This document shows, in pieces, positions 9,592 through 19,131 of a stretch of 64,000 nt of DNA. Position 1 is the first letter of the stretch. Each line of letters starts with the position of its first letter. A program made the translations under genes and the position numbers. The notes beneath the pieces were generated by a model that saw only the letters and a program-made list of their open reading frames with translations, searched no databases and was not told the origin of the DNA. The stretch lies in assembly GCA_029239975.1 (NCBI GenBank), contig JARBTX010000001.1, forward strand, positions 87,744 to 151,743, written 5' to 3'. The stretch comes from Anaerocolumna sp. (GTDB taxonomy: Bacteria; Bacillota; Clostridia; Lachnospirales; Lachnospiraceae).

Positions 9592-10086
9592 CTATTCAAT
9601 CTGTATTGATAACGACCCATCAGAACCATGCAATAAAACTAATCTATCATTTACTATCCAGTACATGTTGATGATTTCATTCCCATTCTCTGAATTATCT
9701 TCATTCAATTGTTCTTTTGTTGGAATACCCAATTCATCTGTTAACAAGGTTTCCCATTTGTTAACATCATACTCGGGCAAATAGGTGTATACACCTTGTA
9801 CTGTACCATTTTCATTATATGATAATATTGCAGTAAGGGCATTATCTTGTATTTTATACAGATATTCTCGAGTGATAACATACGTACCATCTGGAACATC
9901 TTTCACTCCTTCACCTAGTAGGTTAATTATTTCCGTATCTTTTTTTCCAATAATTTGCGTAAAGTTAAGTAAAGAAATGTTTTTTAACCCATTGTCATTA
10001 TTGTTATCTTTATTTCTCAAATCACAAGAACAAAACGTGATAATAATTACTATTAAATATATCAAACCATTCAATTTTTTACGCAT
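9592..10086 (-). CDS. Small lipoprotein of unknown function
   Basis: The 164-residue protein begins MRKKLNG, followed by a hydrophobic stretch and a lipobox-like TFCSC, so it is probably exported and lipid-anchored at about residue 22. The mature part has no motif I recognise. It includes a region reading GKKDTEIINLLGEGVKDVPDG, which resembles lipoproteins that monitor extracytoplasmic conditions, but no function is assigned. Start 10086 is chosen for its GTGGAGGT site; an upstream in-frame start at 10101 has none. Confidence 0.7.
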   Translation of the reverse strand: MRKKLNGLIYLIVIIITFCSCDLRNKDNNNDNGLKNISLLNFTQIIGKKDTEIINLLGEGVKDVPDGTYVITREYLYKIQDNALTAILSYNENGTVQGVYTYLPEYDVNKWETLLTDELGIPTKEQLNEDNSENGNEIINMYWIVNDRLVLLHGSDGSLSIQIE

Positions 10087-10219
10087 AATATACCTCCACA
10101 CAAAATCATAATCATAAACTTACCATTTTATTAAGCTTAATTTAATTAACGTTATTATGTATGTATTTTATGATTAATATGAATTATAATGGTAGTATTT
10201 TATTTCTTTATTATTGTAT

Positions 10220-10816
10220 TTAGATAGATAAGAATAGTTTAATTAATAATGGTACCACAGAAGAACAAATTACTCCATTGAAAATTGCCATAACCACTAC
10301 TTCTTCATCAGTGAATTTAATCAACATAGGTAAGGTTGTATCTTCACTGGTTGCTCCTGCTGGTGCAATTGCTGTATACTTATTAAATCTTCTAGCCACA
10401 AAGGGTATGATAAGAAATGAAATTATTTCCCTAAGTAGATTACTTAAAAATGCTATCGTACCTAATCTAGGACCGGCCATATCAGTTATCATTACTCCAG
10501 ATAAGCTATACCAACCTAATCCTGATGCCACTGCTGCTCCATTTCTTATATCAATTCCAAGAATTAAACTTCCTATGATACCACCAATCACAGTTGCAAT
10601 TATAGTACCAACCGGTATTAATAAAATTTTTATATGATACTCTTTTATTTTAGAAAATACACTTTTGTTTAACCCTACACTAATTCCTACAGAAAACATT
10701 AGTATGTATAAAATAAATGGTGTGTATAAGGTAATATTCTTCAATATAGAATCATTAAATATCCACTTACCACTTAAAATCCCTAATATTAAACATATGA
10801 TTGCAATATATACCAC
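10220..10816 (-). CDS. LysO-family (DUF340) exporter, C-terminal half protein
   Basis: A 198-residue membrane protein with about five or six transmembrane segments that matches the C-terminal domain of LysO/YbjE-type exporters, which export L-lysine or its analogues in E. coli. Conserved features include GLGWYSLSGVMITDMAGPRLG and APAGATSEDTTLPML. It starts with GTG at 10816 behind ATGGAGAA. The N-terminal half is encoded separately just upstream (10912-11181), so the transporter is split into two polypeptides. Lysine specificity is inferred from the family. Confidence 0.8.
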   Translation of the reverse strand: MVYIAIICLILGILSGKWIFNDSILKNITLYTPFILYILMFSVGISVGLNKSVFSKIKEYHIKILLIPVGTIIATVIGGIIGSLILGIDIRNGAAVASGLGWYSLSGVMITDMAGPRLGTIAFLSNLLREIISFLIIPFVARRFNKYTAIAPAGATSEDTTLPMLIKFTDEEVVVMAIFNGVICSSVVPLLIKLFLSI

Positions 10817-10911
10817 TTTTTTTCTCCATATTTTAGCTAAAGCTGTCTAAAAAACTTATCATAAAAACTACTTCTATGCTAAGTATTTTAAACAGCCTCT
10901 ATTTTTTCGTA

Positions 10912-11181
10912 TTATTTTTCGTGTTTCATGAAACGTTCTGTTAAGTAAAAAACCAATATAATAGATAATACCATTGGCACAATTGTTAAAATCAGACTTT
11001 CAAATCCCAAGGAATATAATTCTTTAAAAAAATCTGGTTTACTACCTAAAGATACTCCCATAGCAAATATTAGCAATGAGATACTTATCACCTGTACACG
11101 TTCGTTTAATTTTTTTAATTTTGCAGGAAATAATTTAATACCAACTACTATTCCTACTACCAGAATAAGCAATACTAACAT
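10912..11181 (-). CDS. LysO-family exporter, N-terminal half protein
   Basis: The 89-residue membrane protein has three hydrophobic segments and the FAMGVSLGSKPDFFKEL segment typical of the N-terminal DUF340/LysO_N region. It precedes the C-terminal half gene by 95 bases in the same direction. That gap contains an imperfect inverted repeat (AGCTGTCTA versus TTTAAACAGCCT). It probably assembles with the downstream gene product. It follows pyk by 30 bases, so it may belong to the pyk transcript. Confidence 0.75.
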   Translation of the reverse strand: MLVLLILVVGIVVGIKLFPAKLKKLNERVQVISISLLIFAMGVSLGSKPDFFKELYSLGFESLILTIVPMVLSIILVFYLTERFMKHEK

Positions 11182-11211
11182 TCTTCCTCCAAAGCATCAA
11201 ATTAATTATTA

Positions 11212-12639
11212 TTAATATTGGTTCCCTGCTATATGAACTTTTAACATATTGGTTGTTCCTGATATACCAAGTGGAACTCCCGCAGTAATTACTGTAAGAT
11301 CACCTTTGTTTAAAAGTCCTTTTTCTTCAACAGTTGCCACAGCATGTTCAAATAATTCGAATGTATCCTTTTCTTCTTTAATAAGAATTGGTTTAACACC
11401 CCATGATAAATTTAATTGTCTGCAAACATGTTCATATGTTGTACAACCAATAATAGTACATGCAGGACGATATCTTGAAATCATTCTTGCTGTCTTGCCT
11501 GATTTTGTTACTGTTATAATAGCTGTTGCATTTAAGTCATGAGCTGTTGTACAAGTCGCATGAGATATTGCATCTGTAATATCTGGATTTTCTTTTGATT
11601 CTAACATACGGAAACGCTTTTTAAAATCAATATCTTGCTCTGTTCTTATAGCAATACGAACCATAGTTTTTAATGCTTCAATTGGGTATAAACCTGCTGC
11701 TGTTTCTCCAGATAACATAATTGCACTAGTACCATCATAGATAGCATTAGCCACGTCAGTTGTCTCTGCTCTTGTAGGTCTAGGATTTTTCATCATTGAA
11801 TCAAGCATCTGAGTAGCTGTAATAACCTGTTTTCCAGCATTATATACTTTTTTAATAATCATTTTCTGTATAACTGGTACATCTTCATTCGGTATTTCAA
11901 CACCCATATCACCACGGGCAATCATAATACCATCTGAAACTGCTATAATTTCATCAATGTTTTCAACACCTTGTAAATTCTCAATTTTTGCAATAATGTT
12001 CGTGGTAGTACAATTGTATTCTTCTAAAATTTTACGTATTTCTAAAATATCTTCTGCACATCTAGTAAAGGATGCTGCAATAAAATCGTAACCACTTTGT
12101 ATACCAAAAATGATATCATCTCTATCCTTCTTGCTAATAAAAGGCATTGATAGATTGGTTCCAGGTACATTCACACCTTTATTATTGGATATTGCCCCAT
12201 CATTATTAACAGTACAAATGATATCCGTATCTGTTTTACTATTTACTGTTAATTCAATTAGACCATCATCAATAAGAACTTTTGCACCTGGTACAATATC
12301 TCCTACTAAACTATCACAATTTATGGAAACACATTCAGTAGTACCTTCTACGTCATTTATAGTTAAAGTAAAAGTTTGACCTTTTACTAAGTTTATTTTT
12401 CCATCTTTAAATCTGCCTATTCTTATTTCAGGACCCTTTGTATCAAGTAATGCAGCAATTGGTAAATTTAGTTCTTCTCTTATTTTTATTAGGTTTTTTA
12501 AACGATTCAAATGTTCTTCATGGTCTGCATGAGAGAAATTGAATCTTGCAACATCCATACCCGCCAAAACTAATTCTCTTAATACTCCTTCACGATCTGT
12601 TGCTGGACCTAGCGTACAAACTATTTTTGTCTTTCTCAT
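11212..12639 (-). CDS. pyk: Pyruvate kinase
   Basis: This 475-residue enzyme makes ATP and pyruvate from phosphoenolpyruvate and ADP. It starts with MRKTKIVCTLGPA. The substrate and metal site includes IAKIENLQGV, DGIMIARGDMGVE and the signature ITATQMLDSMMKNPRPTRAE. It lacks the extra C-terminal PEP-utiliser-like domain seen in many Bacillus and clostridial pyruvate kinases, so it is the short form. The start has a strong GGAGGACACC site. The split lysO pair follows on the same strand. Confidence 0.96.
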   Translation of the reverse strand: MRKTKIVCTLGPATDREGVLRELVLAGMDVARFNFSHADHEEHLNRLKNLIKIREELNLPIAALLDTKGPEIRIGRFKDGKINLVKGQTFTLTINDVEGTTECVSINCDSLVGDIVPGAKVLIDDGLIELTVNSKTDTDIICTVNNDGAISNNKGVNVPGTNLSMPFISKKDRDDIIFGIQSGYDFIAASFTRCAEDILEIRKILEEYNCTTTNIIAKIENLQGVENIDEIIAVSDGIMIARGDMGVEIPNEDVPVIQKMIIKKVYNAGKQVITATQMLDSMMKNPRPTRAETTDVANAIYDGTSAIMLSGETAAGLYPIEALKTMVRIAIRTEQDIDFKKRFRMLESKENPDITDAISHATCTTAHDLNATAIITVTKSGKTARMISRYRPACTIIGCTTYEHVCRQLNLSWGVKPILIKEEKDTFELFEHAVATVEEKGLLNKGDLTVITAGVPLGISGTTNMLKVHIAGNQY

Positions 12640-13071
12640 GGTGTCCTCCTAAAGTATATCTTTGTTCTATTATTGAACAGTATAAATAATTTTTATAATT
12701 TTAATATCGACTAATGCCACGGGATTAATAATACACCAAAATATAAAATAAATCTATCATAAAATACAAACTTTGTTAAATTTTTATTTAACCTTTTAAA
12801 AAAATATATTTCTTACTACAACTTTACAAAATTATTAATAATAATTGATTAAATCTTAACACTAGTTTACAATAGATAAGAAAGGAGAGAATGTTAACTT
12901 AAATTTTTATGAAAAGTTTTGTACAATAATTTATTCACAGCAAAAAATTATTGTGTTAAAATAAGAAATATTGAAGTTAACCAATAGAGACAAGTGTATT
13001 CATTATGAATAGGATATCCAAAAATAAGGATATTAATAAGGTTTATTATTTATTAGGAGGATTTTGATTTA
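12640..13071. other. Divergent intergenic region between pyk and nptA
   Basis: No gene is supported here. TGTTC...GAACA (12663-12679) is a short inverted repeat next to the pyk start and could be an operator. AAAGGAGAG at 12882-12890 looks like a ribosome binding site but is followed only by tiny open frames. An AATATCC...GGATATT hairpin (about 13012-13034) precedes nptA. No convincing consensus promoter was found for either gene. Confidence 0.4.
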
Positions 13072-14667
13072 ATGAAACTCACAGATTTTTTCGCTTTATT
13101 AGGCGGACTAGCATTATTTTTATATGGTATGAAGATCATGGGTGATGGTCTTGAATTAGTAGCAGGAACACAATTGCAGAAAATTCTTGAAAAATTAACA
13201 ACAAATCGCTTTTTAGGTATGTTAGTAGGTGTTGGTGTAACTGCTATCATTCAAAGCTCATCTGCAACTACAGTCATGGTTGTTGGTTTTGTTAATGCAG
13301 GTTTGATGAATTTATCTCAAGCAATTGGTGTTATCATGGGTGCTAATATTGGAACAACTGTAACCGGTCAATTAATTGCACTTGATATCGGTACAATAGC
13401 ACCAGTAATCGCTTTTGTCGGTGTATTACTTATATTCTTTGCTAAAAGACAAAGACTGAATCATTTAGGATTAGTTATTATTGGTTTAGGTATGTTATTT
13501 ATAGGAATGACTACAATGAGTGGTGCAATGAAGCCACTTAGAGATGTTCCTGAATTTAGATCTTTAATGACTAATTTTAGCAATCCTTTCGTAGGCGTTT
13601 TAACAGGTACACTTGTAACATGTATCATTCAAAGTTCATCTGCATCCGTAGGTATTCTACAAGCAATGGCAGCACAAGGATTAATTGGTATTGGTGGCGC
13701 TATGTATGTAGTTTTTGGACAAAATATTGGTACATGTATCACAGCATTACTTGCATCTATTGGAAGCAGTAAAAACGCAAGAAGAGCTGCATTATGTCAT
13801 GTATTATTCAATGTTTTCGGAACAGTATTATTTATCACTGTAAGCTTTATATTGCCGCTCGATGAGTGGATGATAAAACTAGCACCTGGTGATACAGTAA
13901 AGCAAATTGCTAACTTGCATACAAGTTTCAATATTGCTACAACTATTCTACTATTACCTTTTGGTTCAATGTTAGGAAAAATAGCTCTTAAGTTAATTAA
14001 AGGTGAAGATAAAACTGATACTCAAATGAAATTAGAGTTTATCGATAATAATAAAATGATTGAGACTTCTGTTGCTATCGTAAGTTTAGAAGCAGAATTA
14101 AGCAGAATGGAAGCTCTTACAAGAGATAATATTGCACTTGCTATGTCTGATTTTAATAATCCTGATAAAGCAATCTTTGATAAAGTAAATTATCAAGAAG
14201 ATGTTATCGATTTCTTAAATAAAGAGATTAAAAAATTCATTATTAAAACCAATGAATTAAATCTTTCAAAAGATTCATCCTTAGCTATTAATAAACAATT
14301 AGTAATTACAAGTAATCTAGAGCGTATTGGTGATCATGCATTAAATGTAGCAGAACACACAAATCAATGTGCAGAACATAATCTAACTTTCTCTGCAAAA
14401 GGTTTAGAAGAACTTGGTATGATTCGTGATGCTATTCTTGAGATGTTTTCAATTATTGAAAATAAAAGCTTCACTTACGCTCAACGAAAAGAAAAAGTAT
14501 CCTTATTAGAAACTAAGGTAGATAGATATACAGAACAATTTAGAAATAATCACATTGATCGCGTTACAAATGGTGAATGTAATATTGAATCTGGAATTTT
14601 ATATGATGAGATATTGACTGATTTAGAACGTGTAGCTGATCATTTAATGAATATCGCTGAAGCATAA
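13072..14667 (+). CDS. Na+/phosphate symporter (NptA/YjbB-type) with PhoU-like C-terminus
   Basis: The 531-residue membrane protein belongs to the type II Na/Pi cotransporter family. The two inverted halves carry the hallmark QSSS motifs, AIIQSSSATTVMVV and CIIQSSSASVGIL, and GANIGTTVTGQ and GQNIGTCIT. About 8-9 membrane helices end near residue 320, followed by a helical PhoU-like domain (SNLERIGDHALNVAEH and DLERVADHLMNIAEA). It probably imports, or in some relatives exports, phosphate using the Na+ gradient. The start has AGGAGGATTTTG. A two-component system follows after a terminator. Confidence 0.9.
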   Translation: MKLTDFFALLGGLALFLYGMKIMGDGLELVAGTQLQKILEKLTTNRFLGMLVGVGVTAIIQSSSATTVMVVGFVNAGLMNLSQAIGVIMGANIGTTVTGQLIALDIGTIAPVIAFVGVLLIFFAKRQRLNHLGLVIIGLGMLFIGMTTMSGAMKPLRDVPEFRSLMTNFSNPFVGVLTGTLVTCIIQSSSASVGILQAMAAQGLIGIGGAMYVVFGQNIGTCITALLASIGSSKNARRAALCHVLFNVFGTVLFITVSFILPLDEWMIKLAPGDTVKQIANLHTSFNIATTILLLPFGSMLGKIALKLIKGEDKTDTQMKLEFIDNNKMIETSVAIVSLEAELSRMEALTRDNIALAMSDFNNPDKAIFDKVNYQEDVIDFLNKEIKKFIIKTNELNLSKDSSLAINKQLVITSNLERIGDHALNVAEHTNQCAEHNLTFSAKGLEELGMIRDAILEMFSIIENKSFTYAQRKEKVSLLETKVDRYTEQFRNNHIDRVTNGECNIESGILYDEILTDLERVADHLMNIAEA

Positions 14668-14690
14668 ATTAAAAATTAGGTTAATTTCAA

Positions 14691-14732
14691 AATATCACAT
14701 AATTCGATTATACGATTATGTGGTATTTTTTT
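14691..14732 (+). terminator. Intrinsic terminator after the Na+/Pi symporter gene
   Basis: ATATCACATAATTCG pairs with CGATTATGTGGTAT with one bulge, followed by seven T residues. Confidence 0.85.
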
Positions 14733-14832
14733 ATAACATCTTCCATTTTTAGCATATTTTTTTGATTTGTCACATAAAGGACATAATTATTCGTAATAAT
14801 ATCCATATCTTTCTTTGCATGAGGTAAGAAAC

Positions 14833-15519
14833 ATGGAAAATAAAAAAAACATATTAGTAGTGGATGATGAAATTAGAATTCAACGTATGTTAAAAGATTT
14901 TTTAGAAATTAACGGTTATCATATATTCTTAGCATCGGATGGACAAAATGCTCTAGATATTTTTTTTGAGCACATAAATGATATTTATCTTGTTTTACTT
15001 GATGTTATGATGCCAAGAAAAGATGGATATGCAGTTTTAAATGAAATACGTGAATATTCACAAGTTCCCATAATTATGTTAACAGCACGCAGTGAAGAAT
15101 ATGATCAAATCAATTATTATTCACACGGAGCAGATGATTTTTTACCTAAACCTTTTTCACCGAAGTTATTACTTGCACATATAGATGCTGTACTAAAACG
15201 CTGTTATCCAAAAGAAAACCCAATCATTACTGCAGGATCCATAACCATAATAGATGACAAAAGAGAGCTTTATATCGAAGATGAAAAAATAGATCTTAGC
15301 CCAAAAGAATATGATTTGTTATGTTATTTTATCCATAATATTGGTTTGGTCTTGACACGTGACATCATACTTGATTCAGTTTGGGGGCATGATTATGATG
15401 GTGACATTAGAACTGTCGATACTCACGTGAAACAATTACGAGCTAAATTAAATACGTATAGTTCCTATATCAAGACAATTCATGGTATTGGATATCGCTT
15501 TGAGGTGGAAAATGTTTAA
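14833..15519 (+). CDS. OmpR/PhoB-family response regulator
   Basis: The 228-residue regulator has an N-terminal receiver domain (acidic pair VVDDE near residue 10, phospho-acceptor Asp in LVLLDVMMPRKDGY, Thr in IIMLTAR, Lys in DDFLPKPF) and a C-terminal winged-helix DNA-binding domain ending VDTHVKQLRAKL...IKTIHGIGYRFE. Start 14833 is chosen because GAGGTAAG precedes it; an in-frame ATG at 14815 has no such site. The histidine kinase gene overlaps its last 8 bases, so the pair is translationally coupled. The target genes are unknown; the adjacent phosphate symporter is a possibility. Confidence 0.92.
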   Translation: MENKKNILVVDDEIRIQRMLKDFLEINGYHIFLASDGQNALDIFFEHINDIYLVLLDVMMPRKDGYAVLNEIREYSQVPIIMLTARSEEYDQINYYSHGADDFLPKPFSPKLLLAHIDAVLKRCYPKENPIITAGSITIIDDKRELYIEDEKIDLSPKEYDLLCYFIHNIGLVLTRDIILDSVWGHDYDGDIRTVDTHVKQLRAKLNTYSSYIKTIHGIGYRFEVENV

Positions 15520-16972
15520 ATCAATTAAAATGAAAATAACTGTTATTACTTTGATTATTTTATTTATTGTATTTGGAATACAATTGGCAGCCAACTATCT
15601 CTTTGCAGAGACTTTTTATGTAAATCGTAAATACAATGTTATGCAACGCGCATATAACACTATCCAAAAATCAAATAACGTATCAGATGATAAACTAGTT
15701 AATATTATGGGAGATTATGAAGATAATAATAATTTACAATTCACCATTGCAAACAAAAGTTTAACAGCGATTTACAACAGTAAACAATACAGTTTTGATG
15801 CAAACAAAAACAAGTATAAAATCAGTGCTAATTTTAATTTTAAAGCCAATATTTATAAATTTAAGAAAGATGCACAACCAGTTATAAAAGAAAAAAAGAA
15901 TAATAATGATATCTTAATTCTTTATGGAGTGATTGAAAGAAATCAAGAAATCTTTTATATATTAATAAGAACACCATTAAAAGCTATAAAGGAAGATATG
16001 TATGAGACAAACCTTTTCATCCTATATGTATCTGCAATTGCCTTAATAGCTGGTGTTTTATTCGTTTATTTATTCGCAAATCAAATATCAAAACCGATAG
16101 AAGAAATTGATCGATTCGCCTTAGATGTTTCAAATCTTGATTTTTCTAAAAGGGTACATGAAAGAGATTCAAAAGATGAAATTGGTCGCTTATCTATTAA
16201 CATAAATAGAATGGCCGATCGATTGGAAAGTACCATTAATGAATTGACAACGGTAAATCAAGAACTTGAAAAAGAAATCAGCTATAAAACTAAGATAGAT
16301 GAAATGAGAAAAGATTTTGTAGCCAATGTATCACATGAGCTAAAAACTCCTCTATCTGTATTAAATGGCTATGCTGAAATTCTAAAAGATGATATACCAG
16401 GTATTGACAAAGAATATTATTATGATGTTATTTTAGATGAAATACAAAATATGTCTAATCTAGTACATACTCTTTTGTCTTTATCTTATATGGAAAATAA
16501 TCTTACCAAAATTGAATTCGAAGATATAAATATAACTGAGTTAGTGTCCAATGTTTTATTCACATATGATATATTGTTTTTAGATAAAAACTTAGACTAT
16601 AATTTTGTAGCTGATGAACATTTTTACGTTTCAGGTAATCGTATATATTTAGAACGAGCCATTACCAATTATTTGACCAATGCGATTAAACACGCAACGA
16701 ATGGAAGTGTGATACAAATATCAGTAGTACGTGAGAAGAAAAATATATTTGTTAAAATATTTAACGAAGGTGAGTCAATATCGCCTAACGAAATTAATCT
16801 AATCTGGGATCGTTTTTACCGCTCTGACAAGGCAAGAACACGGAATATAAATAATAATATAGGCATGGGATTATACTTCGTACGAGCTATAATGAATGCT
16901 CATCATGGCAGATATGGTGTTAGTAATCAGCCAAATGGTGTAGAATTTTGGTTAAGTTTAGAAGAAATTTAA
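15512..16972 (+). CDS. Membrane sensor histidine kinase
   Basis: The 486-residue kinase has a transmembrane helix near residues 8-28, an extracellular sensor of about 130 residues without a recognisable fold, a second helix near 170-190, a HAMP linker (QISKPIEEIDRFALDVSN), a HisKA domain with phospho-acceptor His in VANVSHELKTPLSV, and an HATPase domain (N-box NYLTNAIKHA, G-box NNIGMGLYFVRAI). Start 15512 has GAGGTGG at good spacing and overlaps the regulator stop by 8 bases. It should phosphorylate the preceding regulator. The signal is unknown. Confidence 0.92.
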   Translation: MFKSIKMKITVITLIILFIVFGIQLAANYLFAETFYVNRKYNVMQRAYNTIQKSNNVSDDKLVNIMGDYEDNNNLQFTIANKSLTAIYNSKQYSFDANKNKYKISANFNFKANIYKFKKDAQPVIKEKKNNNDILILYGVIERNQEIFYILIRTPLKAIKEDMYETNLFILYVSAIALIAGVLFVYLFANQISKPIEEIDRFALDVSNLDFSKRVHERDSKDEIGRLSININRMADRLESTINELTTVNQELEKEISYKTKIDEMRKDFVANVSHELKTPLSVLNGYAEILKDDIPGIDKEYYYDVILDEIQNMSNLVHTLLSLSYMENNLTKIEFEDINITELVSNVLFTYDILFLDKNLDYNFVADEHFYVSGNRIYLERAITNYLTNAIKHATNGSVIQISVVREKKNIFVKIFNEGESISPNEINLIWDRFYRSDKARTRNINNNIGMGLYFVRAIMNAHHGRYGVSNQPNGVEFWLSLEEI

Positions 16973-17010
16973 AACAATATACTAGTGGAATCATAACATT
17001 CATATAAAAG

Positions 17011-17046
17011 AAACCCAGAAAAGTAGTTACTTTCCTGGGTTTTTAT
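17011..17046. terminator. Bidirectional terminator between the kinase and arylsulfotransferase genes
   Basis: AAACCCAG-GAAAGTA pairs with TACTTTC-CTGGGTTT, with Ts on one side and As on the other. It serves two convergent genes. Confidence 0.85.
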
Positions 17047-17047
17047 T

Positions 17048-19021
17048 TTATTTAATAGTAATGCTCTCTTCCGTATTATATCTATCTCCTTTATAATTAA
17101 CAACAATCTGGTAAGTATCTGCCTCTAAGTTAGATATTGGTATCAATCTATTATACACAAGCTTTTTATAGGAAGAATCACCTTCTCCGTCTCCTTTGTA
17201 GTCTACTATATAAGAATTTTTCTCTCCAATTAATTCAATCTGAGAGACTGCATGATCAGTAGTATTCAAATAGAGAATAACATCCTTTAGTGAAAGATTA
17301 ATGCCTTTATTTAGTGTTTCATCTGGAACCTTTAATTTATTCTTAGTAAGAACTGGTGAATTAAGAACACCCTTTAAATAATTCGAGCTAGTCTCTAAAG
17401 GTTTGGCACATACATTATAATCAACGGTTAATTCATATGCACGGTAAAAGGTATCTTTTAACGCATATTGATTTAATATTTTCTCTGTTTCATAATCATA
17501 TTCATAGATCATACCATTCTTATTATCTATTACTGGATCCAAATACCCACCCATGAAAAAAACACGTCCTGCATCATATTCAATGATTGAATTAGATGTG
17601 ATTTTAGACTTAACTCCAGCATAAATATGTGGTTGCGTTACGGTCATGTCTTTTTCATTGATTGTATAAATAGTTACAAAAGAGTCTGGATTATCATCAA
17701 AATAATCAACTTTCCTTGTCTTATGCCAATGGTTATCAAACATAATAACATGCATAGTATCTGGATTGTTGTCTAAATCCTCCTTCACTTCATAAATGCT
17801 ATGTGGTTGATAATGCCATATAATATCTCCAATACCAGAGAGTACTTTATCTTCAAAAGGAGTTCCCGCCCAAAATCTTGGATCACCTAAAATCCAGATT
17901 AATTCATTTGTACTCCAATTTACTTTAATACCTGAATGAATATTACGTGGACTTAATAAAACGGTATCACTTTCTTCGTTATACGATACTGTGTTTAAAT
18001 GTGCCCAATCTTCCATATCAACATAGGTATCACCAAAAATGTCAGTTAATACAAGCGATTTTACTATTTCACCTGTTTTTCTGTCAATCTCTTGAACCAT
18101 GTCTTCTATATGATCATCATTCGAGCTTGAAAGTATTAATAAATTTCCACCTGGTGTCATTTCTGATACATCATGATGTACACCATTCACAGCAAAGTAT
18201 ATTTGATAAACCCTTCCTAGGTGATCCATCTCATACATTTGACTGGCAAATGGTTTTGATATAGTTTGGACATAAGCATCATCAGAAAACACAATAAATC
18301 GTTTATCAGATAATGGGAACATGCCGTATCCATCCGTTTCAATGGTCAAATACCAACGAATATCACCATTGCTATCAAAAGCAAAAGGATATGGCGTTCC
18401 TTGACCTGATACTTCAATTAATCCGTATGCTGATTCTGCTGTGACTGAAACAGGATCCACCATATCTTTCATGGAAGAAGGTAACGTATCAGTTTCTACC
18501 ATAATGGTATTGGAATCAACAACTTTCCCCTGGTCATCCATTAGTTCGATTATTACCGTATTCTCTCTATCTGGATATAAACCGATAATAGGAACTCTAT
18601 GTCTAGTACCGGCTTCAACCACTCCAATAACATCACAATTAGGTGTATTACCTTTCACTGTTACTCTAACAGCTAAACTCTTCTCTGTGGTAAATAAAGC
18701 TAGTGCTGTAAGTGGTGAATTATGATAAGGGTCTACTACTACTAGTGGATTAGTAAGTGAGTACTTATCTGATTCCAATTCTTTTTGCAATTGTTCATCT
18801 TGCTTTAGTGTTTTAACAGGCATTGAATCTTCCATAGATAATGTTGTTTCAATACTATTTAATATATTACTATTTGTAGTGACTGCTGGATGTAATAATT
18901 GGTCGGATTCCTTAAAATCACTACTTTCTTTTTTCTGATCAAATCCATAATATAATCCAAAGATTAATACAGCGATTAATGCAATAGCACTCCAGACCAG
19001 AATAACTTTCATTCTTTTCAT
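17048..19021 (-). CDS. Arylsulfotransferase (ASST)-family protein, membrane-anchored
   Basis: The 657-residue protein has an N-terminal membrane helix (VILVWSAIALIAVLIFGLYY) and an extracytoplasmic ASST beta-propeller. It carries the residues that in E. coli ASST form the sulfate-transfer site: His in VHHDVSEM, His in DWAHLN, Arg in LLSPRN, and His in YQPHSIYEV as the likely sulfo-acceptor. Family members move sulfate from one phenolic ester to another without PAPS. The natural donor and acceptor here are unknown. Start 19021 has GGAGGTTTGT; earlier in-frame starts lack a site. The neighbouring gene is a diverged paralogue. Confidence 0.85.
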   Translation of the reverse strand: MKRMKVILVWSAIALIAVLIFGLYYGFDQKKESSDFKESDQLLHPAVTTNSNILNSIETTLSMEDSMPVKTLKQDEQLQKELESDKYSLTNPLVVVDPYHNSPLTALALFTTEKSLAVRVTVKGNTPNCDVIGVVEAGTRHRVPIIGLYPDRENTVIIELMDDQGKVVDSNTIMVETDTLPSSMKDMVDPVSVTAESAYGLIEVSGQGTPYPFAFDSNGDIRWYLTIETDGYGMFPLSDKRFIVFSDDAYVQTISKPFASQMYEMDHLGRVYQIYFAVNGVHHDVSEMTPGGNLLILSSSNDDHIEDMVQEIDRKTGEIVKSLVLTDIFGDTYVDMEDWAHLNTVSYNEESDTVLLSPRNIHSGIKVNWSTNELIWILGDPRFWAGTPFEDKVLSGIGDIIWHYQPHSIYEVKEDLDNNPDTMHVIMFDNHWHKTRKVDYFDDNPDSFVTIYTINEKDMTVTQPHIYAGVKSKITSNSIIEYDAGRVFFMGGYLDPVIDNKNGMIYEYDYETEKILNQYALKDTFYRAYELTVDYNVCAKPLETSSNYLKGVLNSPVLTKNKLKVPDETLNKGINLSLKDVILYLNTTDHAVSQIELIGEKNSYIVDYKGDGEGDSSYKKLVYNRLIPISNLEADTYQIVVNYKGDRYNTEESITIK

Positions 19022-19131
19022 ACAAACCTCCATGTTGCCAAAACAAAGTGTTGTACTAAGACTGATCACTTTGCCCCCGTTTTTAAATCTTGTTAAATTG
19101 CTAATATATATTCCATTGTTGTTATTAGGAC

